Of a DNA stretch of 26,885 nucleotides, positions 1-8,310 are shown piece after piece. The translations under genes and the position numbers were made by a program. The notes under the pieces are model-generated. The model did not search any database, was not told where the DNA came from, and was given only the letters and a program-made list of their open reading frames with translations. This DNA comes from Rhodobacter sp. GTDB lineage: Bacteria > Pseudomonadota > Alphaproteobacteria > Rhodobacterales > Rhodobacteraceae. Where the stretch lies: contig PNND01000494.1 of NCBI GenBank assembly GCA_013824045.1, positions 1 to 26,885 on the forward strand. Direction: 5' to 3'. Each line of letters starts with the position of its first letter. Within the stretch, counting starts at the first letter, position 1.

Positions 1-1272
<1,272 letters not shown>

Positions 1273-1299
1273 TCGCGGCACGACATTTGCAAGCTTGAA

Positions 1300-1327
1300 C
1301 GCCCCGCGGCCGAAATGCCGCGGGGCG
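1300..1327 (+). terminator. Hairpin terminator after aconitase
   Basis: Bases 1300-1309 (CGCCCCGCGG) pair perfectly with 1318-1327 (CCGCGGGGCG) around an 8-base loop. It begins about 28 bases after the acnA stop. The U-run after it is weak (a TTTT lies about 7 bases downstream), as is common in GC-rich alphaproteobacteria. Confidence 0.75.
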
Positions 1328-1533
1328 TCCGCGTTTTGGCCCAAAACTTGCCGCAATCCCCGGTCAAAACCCTGTCATTCGCGCGGTTCGGGTTCTACCC
1401 CACGGCGCACCGGTTCTATGTGCTGCGCCCGTTCGGAAACCCATTGTTTCCATCAAACTGGGCTGATTCCGCAGCGCATTGCGCCTATGCTGTTCTTGTA
1501 GCGTATGAATGGTTCAAACGCCGGGAACGCCAA

Positions 1534-1653
1534 ATGATCGACTTCACCCCTCCCCGTGCTGCAGCCCGATCGGTCCTTTCCGGCACTTACCTTCCCCTTG
1601 GCGAAGGCCTGTTTCTTTTTGCTCTGCTGTTGATTGCATTGATCGGTATCTGA
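1534..1653 (+). CDS. Possible 39-residue single-pass membrane protein
   Basis: I do not recognise this gene. The frame from the ATG at 1534 encodes a 39-residue peptide: a short polar N-terminus with several prolines and arginines (TPPRAAARSV), then a hydrophobic stretch (GLFLFALLLIALIGI) running to the stop, which would be one membrane span with the C-terminus at its end. The frame is open further upstream, but the upstream residues look like random GC-rich translation, so the internal ATG is preferred. A 10-codon frame starting with ATG at 1505 (MNGSNAGNAK) ends in a TGA that overlaps this ATG (ATGA, 1534-1537), which could couple their translation. The gene sits between the acnA terminator and another strong hairpin at 1704-1736, so it would be its own transcription unit. 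It may instead be a chance frame. Confidence 0.4.
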   Translation: MIDFTPPRAAARSVLSGTYLPLGEGLFLFALLLIALIGI

Positions 1654-1703
1654 GCGGGCGTATCCAACAAGATCCGATGACCGCTTACCCTTGGGCGGAC
1701 ATC

Positions 1704-1736
1704 GAAAAGGGGGGGCCCGCTCAGCCCCCCCTTTTC
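1704..1736. terminator. Bidirectional hairpin terminator between small ORF and ccmG
   Basis: Bases 1704-1715 (GAAAAGGGGGGG) pair perfectly with 1725-1736 (CCCCCCCTTTTC) around a 9-base loop. Read in either direction, the stem is G/C-rich with an A-run before it and a T-run after it, so it can end both the rightward unit and the leftward ccm operon, whose last gene stops at 1775. Confidence 0.85.
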
Positions 1737-1774
1737 AGTTTGCCGCATTCAGTTTCCGGCAATGGCCGTGCGCT

Positions 1775-2320
1775 TCAACTGCCCGCATTCTCCGCCAGCG
1801 CCGCCTGCAGCGCGGGCAGGAAACGCGCCTCGTAATCCGTCCCCACCAGCGGCCCGATAAAGCGGAACGCCACCGTCCCGTCGCCGCGCACAATGAACGT
1901 CTCCGGCGGCGCGGTCACACCCCATTCCACCCGATCCCGTCCACGCGGATCAAACCCCACCGCAAAGAAGGGATTGCCCTCCTCCTCCAGATAGGCCACC
2001 GCCGCGCCCTCATCATCCATCATGTTCACACCCGCCACCCGGATGCCCTGCGCGGCCATCTCCAGCAGCACGGGATGCTCGGCCCGGCAGGGCGGGCACC
2101 AGCTCGCCCAAAAATTCACCACCGTCACCTCGCCGGTCCGCAGATCCGCCGCCGTCAGCCCCGGTATCCCCGGCAAGGCCAGCGCGGGCACGGTAGGCGC
2201 CTCCTTGTCGATGAAAACCGATGGCAGATCATCGGGATTCTCCCGCTGCATCCCCACATAGAACGTCCCCGCCAGCCCCAGAAACAGCACCGGCGGCAAC
2301 ACCATCAACCATCTAGCCAT
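1775..2320 (-). CDS. ccmG: CcmG/DsbE thiol:disulfide interchange protein for cytochrome c maturation
   Basis: This is a membrane-anchored periplasmic thioredoxin-like protein that keeps apocytochrome c and its chaperone CcmH reduced so that heme can attach to CXXCH. An N-terminal membrane segment (about residues 5-22) is followed by a thioredoxin fold with the active site WCPPC (cysteines near residues 75 and 78), a GVNMMDDE segment, and the cis-proline loop GVTAPPETFIV. The length of 181 residues is typical. The start could be either of two adjacent ATGs (2323 or 2320); an AGGAG lies 7 bases before the second, which I chose. It overlaps the end of ccmD by 8 bases and is the last gene of the ccm operon. 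The Rhodobacter capsulatus name is helX. Confidence 0.95.
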   Translation of the reverse strand: MARWLMVLPPVLFLGLAGTFYVGMQRENPDDLPSVFIDKEAPTVPALALPGIPGLTAADLRTGEVTVVNFWASWCPPCRAEHPVLLEMAAQGIRVAGVNMMDDEGAAVAYLEEEGNPFFAVGFDPRGRDRVEWGVTAPPETFIVRGDGTVAFRFIGPLVGTDYEARFLPALQAALAENAGS

Positions 2321-2474
2321 CATTCCGCTCCTGCCGCGCCTCAACCTCGCGCAACTGCCCTTTGACCCGCGCGCCCCGCCACAGGCTCAGCCCCACGATC
2401 GCCACCAGCAGCAGCAACGACGACGCGTAAGAGGCCAGCACCTCAAAGGCATATTTCCCCAGATCCGGCATCAT
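2313..2474 (-). CDS. ccmD: CcmD heme exporter small subunit
   Basis: This is a 53-residue small membrane protein that helps CcmABC release holo-CcmE during cytochrome c maturation. It has one membrane helix (about residues 14-36, YASSLLLLVAIVGLSLW) followed by a basic, charged C-terminal tail (RVKGQLREVEARQERNDG), the usual CcmD shape. The ATG at 2474 overlaps the ccmC stop codon by four bases (ATGA) and its own stop overlaps the ccmG start, so the three genes look translationally coupled. A second ATG follows at once, so the protein could be 52 residues. The call rests on position, size and topology, since the sequence is poorly conserved. Confidence 0.9.
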   Translation of the reverse strand: MMPDLGKYAFEVLASYASSLLLLVAIVGLSLWRGARVKGQLREVEARQERNDG

Positions 2475-3199
2475 GCCAGCCGCTCCCGCGCCAGCAGCGC
2501 CTGCAACCGCCGCGCCCGGATCTCCGTCCGCGTCCGCATCAGCACCAGCGCCACGAACAGCAGCACGAACCCCGCGATACAGACCAAGAGCGGAAACCAG
2601 AACACATCCGCCACATTCTCTTCCTTGTCCAAAGACAACGATGCCCCCTGATGCAAACCCTGATTCCAAAACAGAACCGCGTAGCGGCTCAACAGCGCAA
2701 AGACCGACCCAACAAGACACAGCACCGCCGTCAGGTCCGCCGCCGTGTCCGGGTCCTCGATCGCCTGCCACAGCGCGATATAGCCCAGATAAAACAGCGT
2801 CAGGATCAGGAACGATGTCAGCCGCGGGTCCCAAGCCCACCACGTCCCCCACATCGGCTGCCCCCAGAACGCCCCCGTGAGCAGCGCGATCACCGTGAAG
2901 GTCAGCCCCACCGGCGCCGCCGCCTTGGAGGCCAGCGCGCTCACATGATGGCGCCGGATCAGCCAGATCAGGCTGGTCACCAGCATCATCACCCAGGCAT
3001 TGATCGCCATCATGGCGCTTGGCACATGCAGATAGATGATCTTCACCGTGGACCCTTGCCGGAAATCATCCGGCGTGAAGAAGAACCCCCAGATCAGCCC
3101 CGCCACCAGACAGGCCACCGCCAGCCCCGTCACCCAAGGCAGCAGCCATGCAGAGGTCTGCATGAATTTCTTCGGATTGGCATATTCCCAGATCGACAT
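2471..3199 (-). CDS. ccmC: CcmC heme exporter / heme-handling protein
   Basis: This is an inner-membrane protein with about six spans that holds heme on the periplasmic face and transfers it to the chaperone CcmE. It has the tryptophan-rich signature WGTWWAWDPRLTS (residues about 117-129) typical of the heme-handling protein family, and two flanking histidines in the expected places for axial heme ligands (H58 in IYLHVPSA and H183 in NQGLHQGAS). The length of 242 residues is normal. The start at 3199 is supported by AAGGAG about 7 bases upstream. It follows ccmB by 54 bases and overlaps ccmD by 4 bases. The R. capsulatus name is helC. Confidence 0.97.
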   Translation of the reverse strand: MSIWEYANPKKFMQTSAWLLPWVTGLAVACLVAGLIWGFFFTPDDFRQGSTVKIIYLHVPSAMMAINAWVMMLVTSLIWLIRRHHVSALASKAAAPVGLTFTVIALLTGAFWGQPMWGTWWAWDPRLTSFLILTLFYLGYIALWQAIEDPDTAADLTAVLCLVGSVFALLSRYAVLFWNQGLHQGASLSLDKEENVADVFWFPLLVCIAGFVLLFVALVLMRTRTEIRARRLQALLARERLA

Positions 3200-3253
3200 A
3201 CCGGCTCCTTACGTCCTCTCGGCCAAAGCCTCAATTCACTATCACGCGTGCGC

Positions 3254-3910
3254 CTAACGCAGGTTGATGCGGATTGCCGCAGCCGCCGCAAAGGGCAGCA
3301 GCGCCGCCGCCCCCAGCGTGATCCCCGCCAGCAAAAGCAGCGGCACCTCTGCCGCCTGCCCCGCTGCCCCGCGCTTCACCACCTCCGCCCCGAAGATCAG
3401 TGTCGGCACATAAAGCGGCAAGACCAGCAGGCTCAGCAAAAGCCCCCCCCGCTTCACCCCCACAACCAGCGATGCCCCAAAGGCCCCGATAACCGACAGC
3501 GCCGGCGTTCCCAACAGCAGCGACAGCACCAGCCAGCCATAGCCCGCCACCGGCAGGTTCAACAGCACCCCCAGCCCCGGCGCCACGAGGGTCAGCGGCA
3601 ATCCCGTCACAATCCAATGCGCCAAGGCCTTCACCGCCACCACCCCCTCCAGCGGGATCGGCGATGTGGCCAGCAGGTCCAGCGACCCATCCTCGAAATC
3701 CAGCGCAAAGATACGGTCCAGGCTCAGCAGACAGGCGAGCAGAGCCCCCACCCACAGGATGCCGGGCGCAATCCGCCCCAGCACATCGCCCTCCGGCCCC
3801 ACACCCAAGGGTACCAGCACCGCCACCAGCAGGAAAAACGCAAGCCCCAGCCCAAAGCCGCCGCCCGCCCGCATCGCCAGCCGCAGATCCCGGATCAGCA
3901 GCGCCCCCAT
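3254..3910 (-). CDS. ccmB: CcmB heme exporter permease subunit
   Basis: This is the membrane subunit that pairs with the ATPase CcmA; with CcmC and CcmD they form the transporter that releases heme-loaded CcmE. The 218-residue protein has about six hydrophobic segments and the conserved stretch SLDRIFALDFEDGSLDLLA (residues about 63-81), followed by PIPLEGVVAVKALAHW. The frame stays open to 4036, but the ATG at 3910 matches the usual N-terminus (MGALLIRDLRLAMR) and family length and has a G-rich ribosome-binding stretch before it. The spacer to ccmA is unusually long for this operon (133 bases) and holds a hairpin repeat at 3963-4012. The R. capsulatus name is helB. Confidence 0.96.
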   Translation of the reverse strand: MGALLIRDLRLAMRAGGGFGLGLAFFLLVAVLVPLGVGPEGDVLGRIAPGILWVGALLACLLSLDRIFALDFEDGSLDLLATSPIPLEGVVAVKALAHWIVTGLPLTLVAPGLGVLLNLPVAGYGWLVLSLLLGTPALSVIGAFGASLVVGVKRGGLLLSLLVLPLYVPTLIFGAEVVKRGAAGQAAEVPLLLLAGITLGAAALLPFAAAAAIRINLR

Positions 3911-3962
3911 GCCGCCCCCCCCGAATTCTCGCCAGCCAAGGCCAGACGCACCGCCCCGCCTC

Positions 3963-4012
3963 TTTCTTCTCTGGGAAAACATCCTCGGGGGTCTGGGGGC
4001 AGACAGCCCCCA
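3963..4012. repeat. Dispersed hairpin repeat, copy 1 (between ccmA and ccmB)
   Basis: The element has a T/C-rich lead TTTCTTCTCTG (3963-3973), an A-rich step with ATCCTC, a run GGGGGTCTGGGGG, and then a right arm that folds back (CTGGGGGC at 3993-4000 pairs with GCCCCCAG at 4005-4012, 4-base loop). The same block order recurs at 24605-24657, including the identical 11-base lead. It lies inside the ccm operon, where it could weaken transcription between ccmA and ccmB. Confidence 0.7.
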
Positions 4013-4043
4013 GTCCGCACCAACCACAAGCGCCACGCCCCCC

Positions 4044-4673
4044 TCATCCGAAGGCCTCGTCGAACGCGCCCACTCGGCCCCCCGCCGCAGGCCGCCGCGC
4101 CTTGAAGGGGGTCAGGTCCAGCACCTCTGCCTCCGCAAGCCCCAGATCGATATGCGTGGCCATCAGCGCCGATCCCCCCGCCGCCAGATGCGCCCGCACC
4201 ACGCCCGCAAACAGCGCAACCGATGCCGCATCCAGCGACACCGTGGGTTCATCCAGCACCCAGATGGGCCGCCCGGTCACCAGAATGCGCGCCAGCCCCA
4301 ACCGCCGCTTCTGCCCCGCCGACAGGTTCGCCGCCCGCCGGTCGCGCAACTCCTGCAAGTTCATTGCCGCCATCGCCGCCTCGGCGGCCTGCGTGCCAGA
4401 GATAGACGCCCAGAAGCGCAGGTTCTCCTCCACCGTCAGCACCGCCTTAAGCCCATCAGCATGGGCCGCATAGGCAAGGCTCTCGGGCGGCACCGACATC
4501 TCGCCCGCCACCGCAGGCTGCAATCCGGCCAGCGTCCGCAGCAGCGTCGTCTTGCCGATCCCGTTCGGCCCCCGCAGCACCAGCGCCCGCCCCGAGCCCA
4601 GCCGAAAGCTCACCCCCTCCAGAACGGCGATACCGCCACGGGCGACAGTCAGATTGGCAACCGTCAGATCCAT
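4044..4673 (-). CDS. ccmA: CcmA heme exporter ATP-binding subunit
   Basis: This is the cytoplasmic ATPase of the CcmAB(CD) complex; ATP hydrolysis drives release of holo-CcmE for cytochrome c assembly. The single ABC domain shows Walker [10 protein letters not shown] (residues 35-43), signature LSAGQKRR (117-124), Walker B IWVLDEP (137-143) and a switch histidine in MATHIDLG. The length is 209 residues, which is normal. The ATG at 4673 gives the usual N-terminus ([14 protein letters not shown]); a longer frame to 4712 runs through the palindromes upstream and is not credible. It is the first gene of the ccm half of the run, and the two palindromes at 4677-4720 end only 3 bases before its start codon. 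The R. capsulatus name is helA. Confidence 0.96.
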   Translation of the reverse strand: MDLTVANLTVARGGIAVLEGVSFRLGSGRALVLRGPNGIGKTTLLRTLAGLQPAVAGEMSVPPESLAYAAHADGLKAVLTVEENLRFWASISGTQAAEAAMAAMNLQELRDRRAANLSAGQKRRLGLARILVTGRPIWVLDEPTVSLDAASVALFAGVVRAHLAAGGSALMATHIDLGLAEAEVLDLTPFKARRPAAGGRVGAFDEAFG

Positions 4674-4676
4674 GAC

Positions 4677-4720
4677 CAAATTCCTTCGAAGGAATTTGCA
4701 AATGTCTTCCAAGACATTTG
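4677..4720. promoter_or_regulatory. Two abutting palindromes just upstream of ccmA
   Basis: A perfect 22-base palindrome at 4677-4698 (core AAATTCCTTCGAAGGAATTT) is followed without a gap by a 22-base inverted repeat at 4699-4720, with 10-base arms CAAATGTCTT and AAGACATTTG around CC. Both are much richer in A/T than the surrounding DNA. They sit between the Mth938-like gene (stop at 4749) and the ccmA start (4673), where they would overlap the ccmA ribosome-binding region. They could be an operator, an attenuator or terminator pair, or a REP-like repeat. The structure is certain; the role is inferred. Confidence 0.6.
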
Positions 4721-4748
4721 TCCCGGCCTCCCCGTCACGGCAACACCG

Positions 4749-5111
4749 TCACGGCCCGCCCACGGGCAACAGCGCCGCCGCGATCCGGCGGCCCTCGCTC
4801 AACAGCACGTTATAGGTCCGGCAAGCGGCAGGCGATGACATCACCTCCACCCCGATCCCCGCCGCATCCAGCGTAGCGACGAAATCCTTCGGCGCATGGG
4901 CAATATCGCCGCCCATCCCAACGAACAGCACGTCAATCCGTCCTGCCATCGCCAGCGGCGTTTCGGTATCAGCAAACCCGCCCCACGGCCCCGCATCCCA
5001 TGGCGTGATCAAGCAGGCCCCGCGCAGCACATGCCCGCCGACGCGAAAGAAACCCGGCCCATAGCCCTCGATGGGTTGCGCCGTCCCATAGCTGATTTCG
5101 GTCAGGCGCAT
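4749..5111 (-). CDS. Mth938-like domain protein (DUF498 family)
   Basis: This is a 120-residue protein of the Mth938-like family, the family that includes mitochondrial NDUFAF3, a complex I assembly factor; the bacterial role is not established. Visible family features are an N-terminal YGPGFFRVGGH, a central GRIDVLFVGMGGDI and a C-terminal GIGVEVMSSPAACRTYNVLLSEGR, which ends with the usual R-x-YN-x-L-x-x-E-x-R pattern. No signal peptide or membrane span is seen, so it should be cytoplasmic. It follows secF by 19 bases with a purine-rich ribosome-binding site (AAGGGGGGCGG) and is probably co-transcribed with yajC-secD-secF. Confidence 0.88.
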   Translation of the reverse strand: MRLTEISYGTAQPIEGYGPGFFRVGGHVLRGACLITPWDAGPWGGFADTETPLAMAGRIDVLFVGMGGDIAHAPKDFVATLDAAGIGVEVMSSPAACRTYNVLLSEGRRIAAALLPVGGP

Positions 5112-5130
5112 CCGCCCCCCTTACGCCCGT

Positions 5131-6105
5131 TCAGGCATCCACATTGGCGAAATCATCCGGCGTGCCCCGGTTCTTCGGCTTTTCACTGCGGTCCAGCCCG
5201 ATGAACAGCACGATGTTCTTCGCCACATAGACCGATGAATAGGTGCCCAGCACCACCCCCACGAAGATCGAGAAGCAAAAGCCCCGGATCACATCGCCGC
5301 CGAAAATCATCATGGCACCAACCGCGATCAGCGTGGTCACGGATGTCATCAGGGTCCGGCTCAGCGTCTCGTTCACCGACAGGTTCATCACATCGCGCAG
5401 CGGCATCTGCTTGTACTTCTGCAGGTTTTCCCGCAGCCGGTCGAACACCACCACCGTGTCATTGATCGAATAGCCCAGAATCGTCAGCAGCCCCGCAATG
5501 ATGGTCAGATCGAACTTGATCTGGAACAGCGCGAATATCCCGATGGTGATGAACACGTCATGCAGCAGCGCCAGCACGCCGCCCAAGGCGAACTGCCATT
5601 CAAACCGCACCCAGATGTAGATCAGCACCCCAAGCGAGGTCAGCGCGACCGCAATAATCGACCCCCAGACCAACTCGCCCGAAACCTTCGGCCCCACGCT
5701 CTCTACGCTGGGAAAGGTCATGTTGGGGTCAATCGTCCGCAAAGCCGCCTCAACGGCCGCGATCTCTTCGGGTGTCACAGACGCCGTCGCATCCAGCGCG
5801 GCAATCCGCACCATCGCCACGTTCTGCTCCGGCCCGAAACTCGGATCAAACACCTCGGTGATCGCGACATCGCCCAAGGGCAGGCTATCCAGCGCCGCGC
5901 GATAGGCCCCAACATCCACGGGCTGCGCGCTTTCCGTACGGATTGTGGTGCCGCCCTTGAAATCGATCCCAAAGTTCAGCCCCATCACCGCCCAGGCGAC
6001 AAAGGCAAACACCATCAGCAGCATCGACCCGCCAAAGGTCACCGCCTGCCAGCGGAAGAAGTCGAAATTGGTGGTTTCCGGCGCAAGCCGCAGACGCCAA
6101 GCCAT
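5131..6105 (-). CDS. secF: SecF protein-export membrane protein
   Basis: This is an inner-membrane partner of SecD in the proton-driven complex that assists the late steps of SecYEG export. The 324-residue protein has an N-terminal span (FGGSMLLMVFAFVAWAVMG), a conserved FGIDFKGGTTIRTE at the start of the periplasmic domain, then five C-terminal spans with GYSINDTVVVFDRLREN (the family's most conserved stretch), LSRTLMTSVTTLIAV and FSIFVGVVLGTYSSVYVA. The start at 6105 has a strong AAGGAGGG that overlaps the secD stop codon (TAAGGAGGG), 12 bases after secD ends. Length is typical. Confidence 0.98.
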   Translation of the reverse strand: MAWRLRLAPETTNFDFFRWQAVTFGGSMLLMVFAFVAWAVMGLNFGIDFKGGTTIRTESAQPVDVGAYRAALDSLPLGDVAITEVFDPSFGPEQNVAMVRIAALDATASVTPEEIAAVEAALRTIDPNMTFPSVESVGPKVSGELVWGSIIAVALTSLGVLIYIWVRFEWQFALGGVLALLHDVFITIGIFALFQIKFDLTIIAGLLTILGYSINDTVVVFDRLRENLQKYKQMPLRDVMNLSVNETLSRTLMTSVTTLIAVGAMMIFGGDVIRGFCFSIFVGVVLGTYSSVYVAKNIVLFIGLDRSEKPKNRGTPDDFANVDA

Positions 6106-6117
6106 GCCCGACCCTCC

Positions 6118-7785
6118 TTATACGACAACGGTTTTGGGGCGGCGGATGCCGTACCACGTCTCGACCATCTGCCGCGTCACGAACAGCGCGGTGAAAACGG
6201 ACGTGATGATCCCGATCCCCAGCGTCACGGCAAAGCCGCGCACTGGCCCCGCCCCCATGGTAAACAGCACCGCCGATGTGATCAGCGTCGTCAGGTTCGC
6301 GTCCACAATCGCCGACAGCGCCCGCTCATAGCCGATCTCGATCGCCCGCGCGGGTGATTTGGCGTTCTTCAGTTCTTCCCGAATGCGCTCAAACACCAGC
6401 ACATTCGCATCCACCGCCATCCCGATGATCAACACGATCCCCGCAATCCCCGGCAGCGTCAGCGTGCCGCCGATGACCGACAGAATGCCAAAGATCATCG
6501 CCATGTTCAGCGCCAGCGATGCCACCGCAAACACCCCGAACAGCCCATAAGATGCGATCATGAACAGGCTCACCGCCACCATCCCGATGATGGCCGCCGT
6601 CTTGCCCGCATCGATGCTGTCCTGCCCCAGTTCCGGCCCGATGGTCCGTTCTTCCAGAAAGGTCATGCTCGCGGGCAAGGCCCCGGCAGACAGCAGCACC
6701 GCCAGCCGGTTCGCCTCTTCCACCGTGAAATTGCCGGTGATGATCCCCGACCCGCCCGGAATATGGCTCTGGATCACGGGGGCCGAAATCACCTCGCCGT
6801 CCAGAACGATGGCAAAGGGCGCGCCGATGTTCTGCGCCGTGTAATCGCCAAAGGCCCGCGCGCCGCGCACGTCGAACTGGAAGGCCACCGCAGGCCGCCC
6901 GTTCTGGTCAAAATCGCCCTTGGCATTGGTCAGGTCTTCGCCCGAAACCACGGGCACTTCCTCAACCGTGTACCAGACGCCTTCTTCATCCATCGATGGC
7001 AGGCTGATATTGCCCGGCCCCGGTGTCTGATCCTCGGCCGTGCCGCGCCGCACCACCGGGTTGAAGCTCAGCTTCGCCGTCGTCCCGATCAGCGCCTTCA
7101 ATTCCGTGGCCGACCCGATCCCGGGCACCTGAATCAGGATGCGGTCCGCGCCTTGCCGCTGGATCGTGGGTTCCCGCGTTCCGGCCGTATCCACCCGCGT
7201 GCGGATGATCTCCAGCGATTGCTGCAATGTCCGCAGGTCCAGCGCCTCGCGCTCCGGCTCTGACAATTGTACGATCAGCACATTGCCCTCGGCCGTCACG
7301 TCGATATCGGTCTGGCCAACCCCAGTCAGCGTGACCACATTCGACGCCAGCGCCCGCACGGCCTGCACGGCAGCGGCCATCCCGGCCTCATTCTCGATCT
7401 GCACGCGCAATTCATAGGGCAACTGCGCCGGTTGCCGGCGCACGCTGCCCACCTGATCGCGGACATCGCGCAGCGCATCGCGGACGGTCGGCCACCAGCC
7501 ATCCATCCGCGCCTCATAGACGTCGTTCACCTCAACTTCGGCCAGCAGATGCGCACCGCCCCGCAGGTCAAGGCCAAGGTTCACGATCCCCGAAGGCATC
7601 CAGCTTGGCCACTGATCAAGCGCCGCCTGCTGTTCGGTGGTGGCAAAACCCGCCGCCTCCACCGCCTTTGCGGCGTCATTATGCCCCTCGACCTGCGTGT
7701 AGAACAGGTTCGGGGACGCCAGCACCACACCGAGCGCAACAGTCGCCCAGATCAGGATGCGCTTCCAAAGCGGTGTTTGCAGCAT
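6118..7785 (-). CDS. secD: SecD protein-export membrane protein
   Basis: This is the large subunit of the SecDF complex, with six membrane spans and a big periplasmic domain that binds emerging preproteins. The 555-residue protein has an N-terminal span (residues about 10-28), GLDLRGGAHLLAEVE, and the periplasmic P1 region with TRVDTAGTREPTIQRQGADRI. The C-terminal spans include GMAVDANVLVFERIREEL and TLITSAVLFTMGAGPVRGFAVTLGIG. The start codon at 7785 lies 14 bases after the yajC stop with only a weak ribosome-binding site, so it may depend on coupling to yajC. No odd features are seen. Confidence 0.98.
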   Translation of the reverse strand: MLQTPLWKRILIWATVALGVVLASPNLFYTQVEGHNDAAKAVEAAGFATTEQQAALDQWPSWMPSGIVNLGLDLRGGAHLLAEVEVNDVYEARMDGWWPTVRDALRDVRDQVGSVRRQPAQLPYELRVQIENEAGMAAAVQAVRALASNVVTLTGVGQTDIDVTAEGNVLIVQLSEPEREALDLRTLQQSLEIIRTRVDTAGTREPTIQRQGADRILIQVPGIGSATELKALIGTTAKLSFNPVVRRGTAEDQTPGPGNISLPSMDEEGVWYTVEEVPVVSGEDLTNAKGDFDQNGRPAVAFQFDVRGARAFGDYTAQNIGAPFAIVLDGEVISAPVIQSHIPGGSGIITGNFTVEEANRLAVLLSAGALPASMTFLEERTIGPELGQDSIDAGKTAAIIGMVAVSLFMIASYGLFGVFAVASLALNMAMIFGILSVIGGTLTLPGIAGIVLIIGMAVDANVLVFERIREELKNAKSPARAIEIGYERALSAIVDANLTTLITSAVLFTMGAGPVRGFAVTLGIGIITSVFTALFVTRQMVETWYGIRRPKTVVV

Positions 7786-7799
7786 GGGTCAGGTCCGGC

Positions 7800-8126
7800 T
7801 CAGGCCGCGGCCGGTTCGGTCTTGTTCATGACCTGCGCGATGGTGCCCTTCAGAACCTTGACCTTCACGTTCTCGGCGATTTCCACCTCGACCATGCCAT
7901 CTTCCTGCACCTTGGTCACCTTGCCGACGATACCGCCCTGCGTGACCACCTGATCCCCACGCCGCAGCGCCTCGATCATGGCCTTGTGTTCCTTAAGCTT
8001 CTTCTGCTGCGGACGGATCAGCAGGAAATACATGATCGCAAAGATCAGGATCAGCGGAATGAACGAGGCGAAGGCAGAACCGGCACCGGCGCCGGCGGCC
8101 TGTGCATAGGCGGGGGTAGCGAACAT
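7800..8126 (-). CDS. yajC: YajC preprotein translocase accessory subunit
   Basis: This is a small inner-membrane protein that associates with SecDF. Its 108 residues contain an Ala/Gly-rich N-terminus, one membrane helix (about residues 22-40, IPLILIFAIMYFLLIRPQQKK with the hallmark RPQQKK right after it), and a cytoplasmic domain with RRGDQVVTQGGIVGKV. The ATG at 8126 is preferred because GAGGAC sits 6 bases upstream; a GTG at 8138 would overlap that site. It is the first gene of the run and has a promoter-like sequence about 60 bases upstream. Confidence 0.96.
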   Translation of the reverse strand: MFATPAYAQAAGAGAGSAFASFIPLILIFAIMYFLLIRPQQKKLKEHKAMIEALRRGDQVVTQGGIVGKVTKVQEDGMVEVEIAENVKVKVLKGTIAQVMNKTEPAAA

Positions 8127-8184
8127 GGGCGTCCTCACTGATTGTCAGCACCGGGCAATGGCTCCCGGCCGAATTTGCGCGCAC

Positions 8185-8212
8185 CCTATAGTCGGGTGTG
8201 CGGGAAGGCAAG
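8185..8212 (-). promoter_or_regulatory. Possible sigma-70 promoter for yajC-secD-secF
   Basis: On the minus strand, CTTGCC (8207-8212) and TATAGG (8185-8190) are 16 bases apart and lie about 60 bases before the yajC ATG. The CTTG-type -35 fits alphaproteobacterial promoters. No start-site evidence exists here. Confidence 0.45.
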
Positions 8213-8241
8213 GCGGGCAGAACCCTGCCGGAACCGCCCGC
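8212..8241 (-). terminator. Possible terminator of the acyltransferase-GMC-SDR operon
   Basis: On the minus strand, GGCGGGC pairs with GCCCGCC about 17 bases later, starting roughly 70 bases after the SDR stop. There is no clear U-run, and the right arm abuts the proposed yajC -35 element. The call is weak. Confidence 0.3.
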
Positions 8242-8310
8242 CCCATCGCATATGGGGAAAGGGCGGGCCGCGTTCAACAGCCGGGTCTGCCAGAACGGCA
8301 TTGCCACCTG

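Noticed and set aside
2651..4105. A 484-codon open frame on the plus strand
   Set aside because: Antisense to ccmC and ccmB, low-complexity Arg/Gln/Pro-rich translation, no motif.
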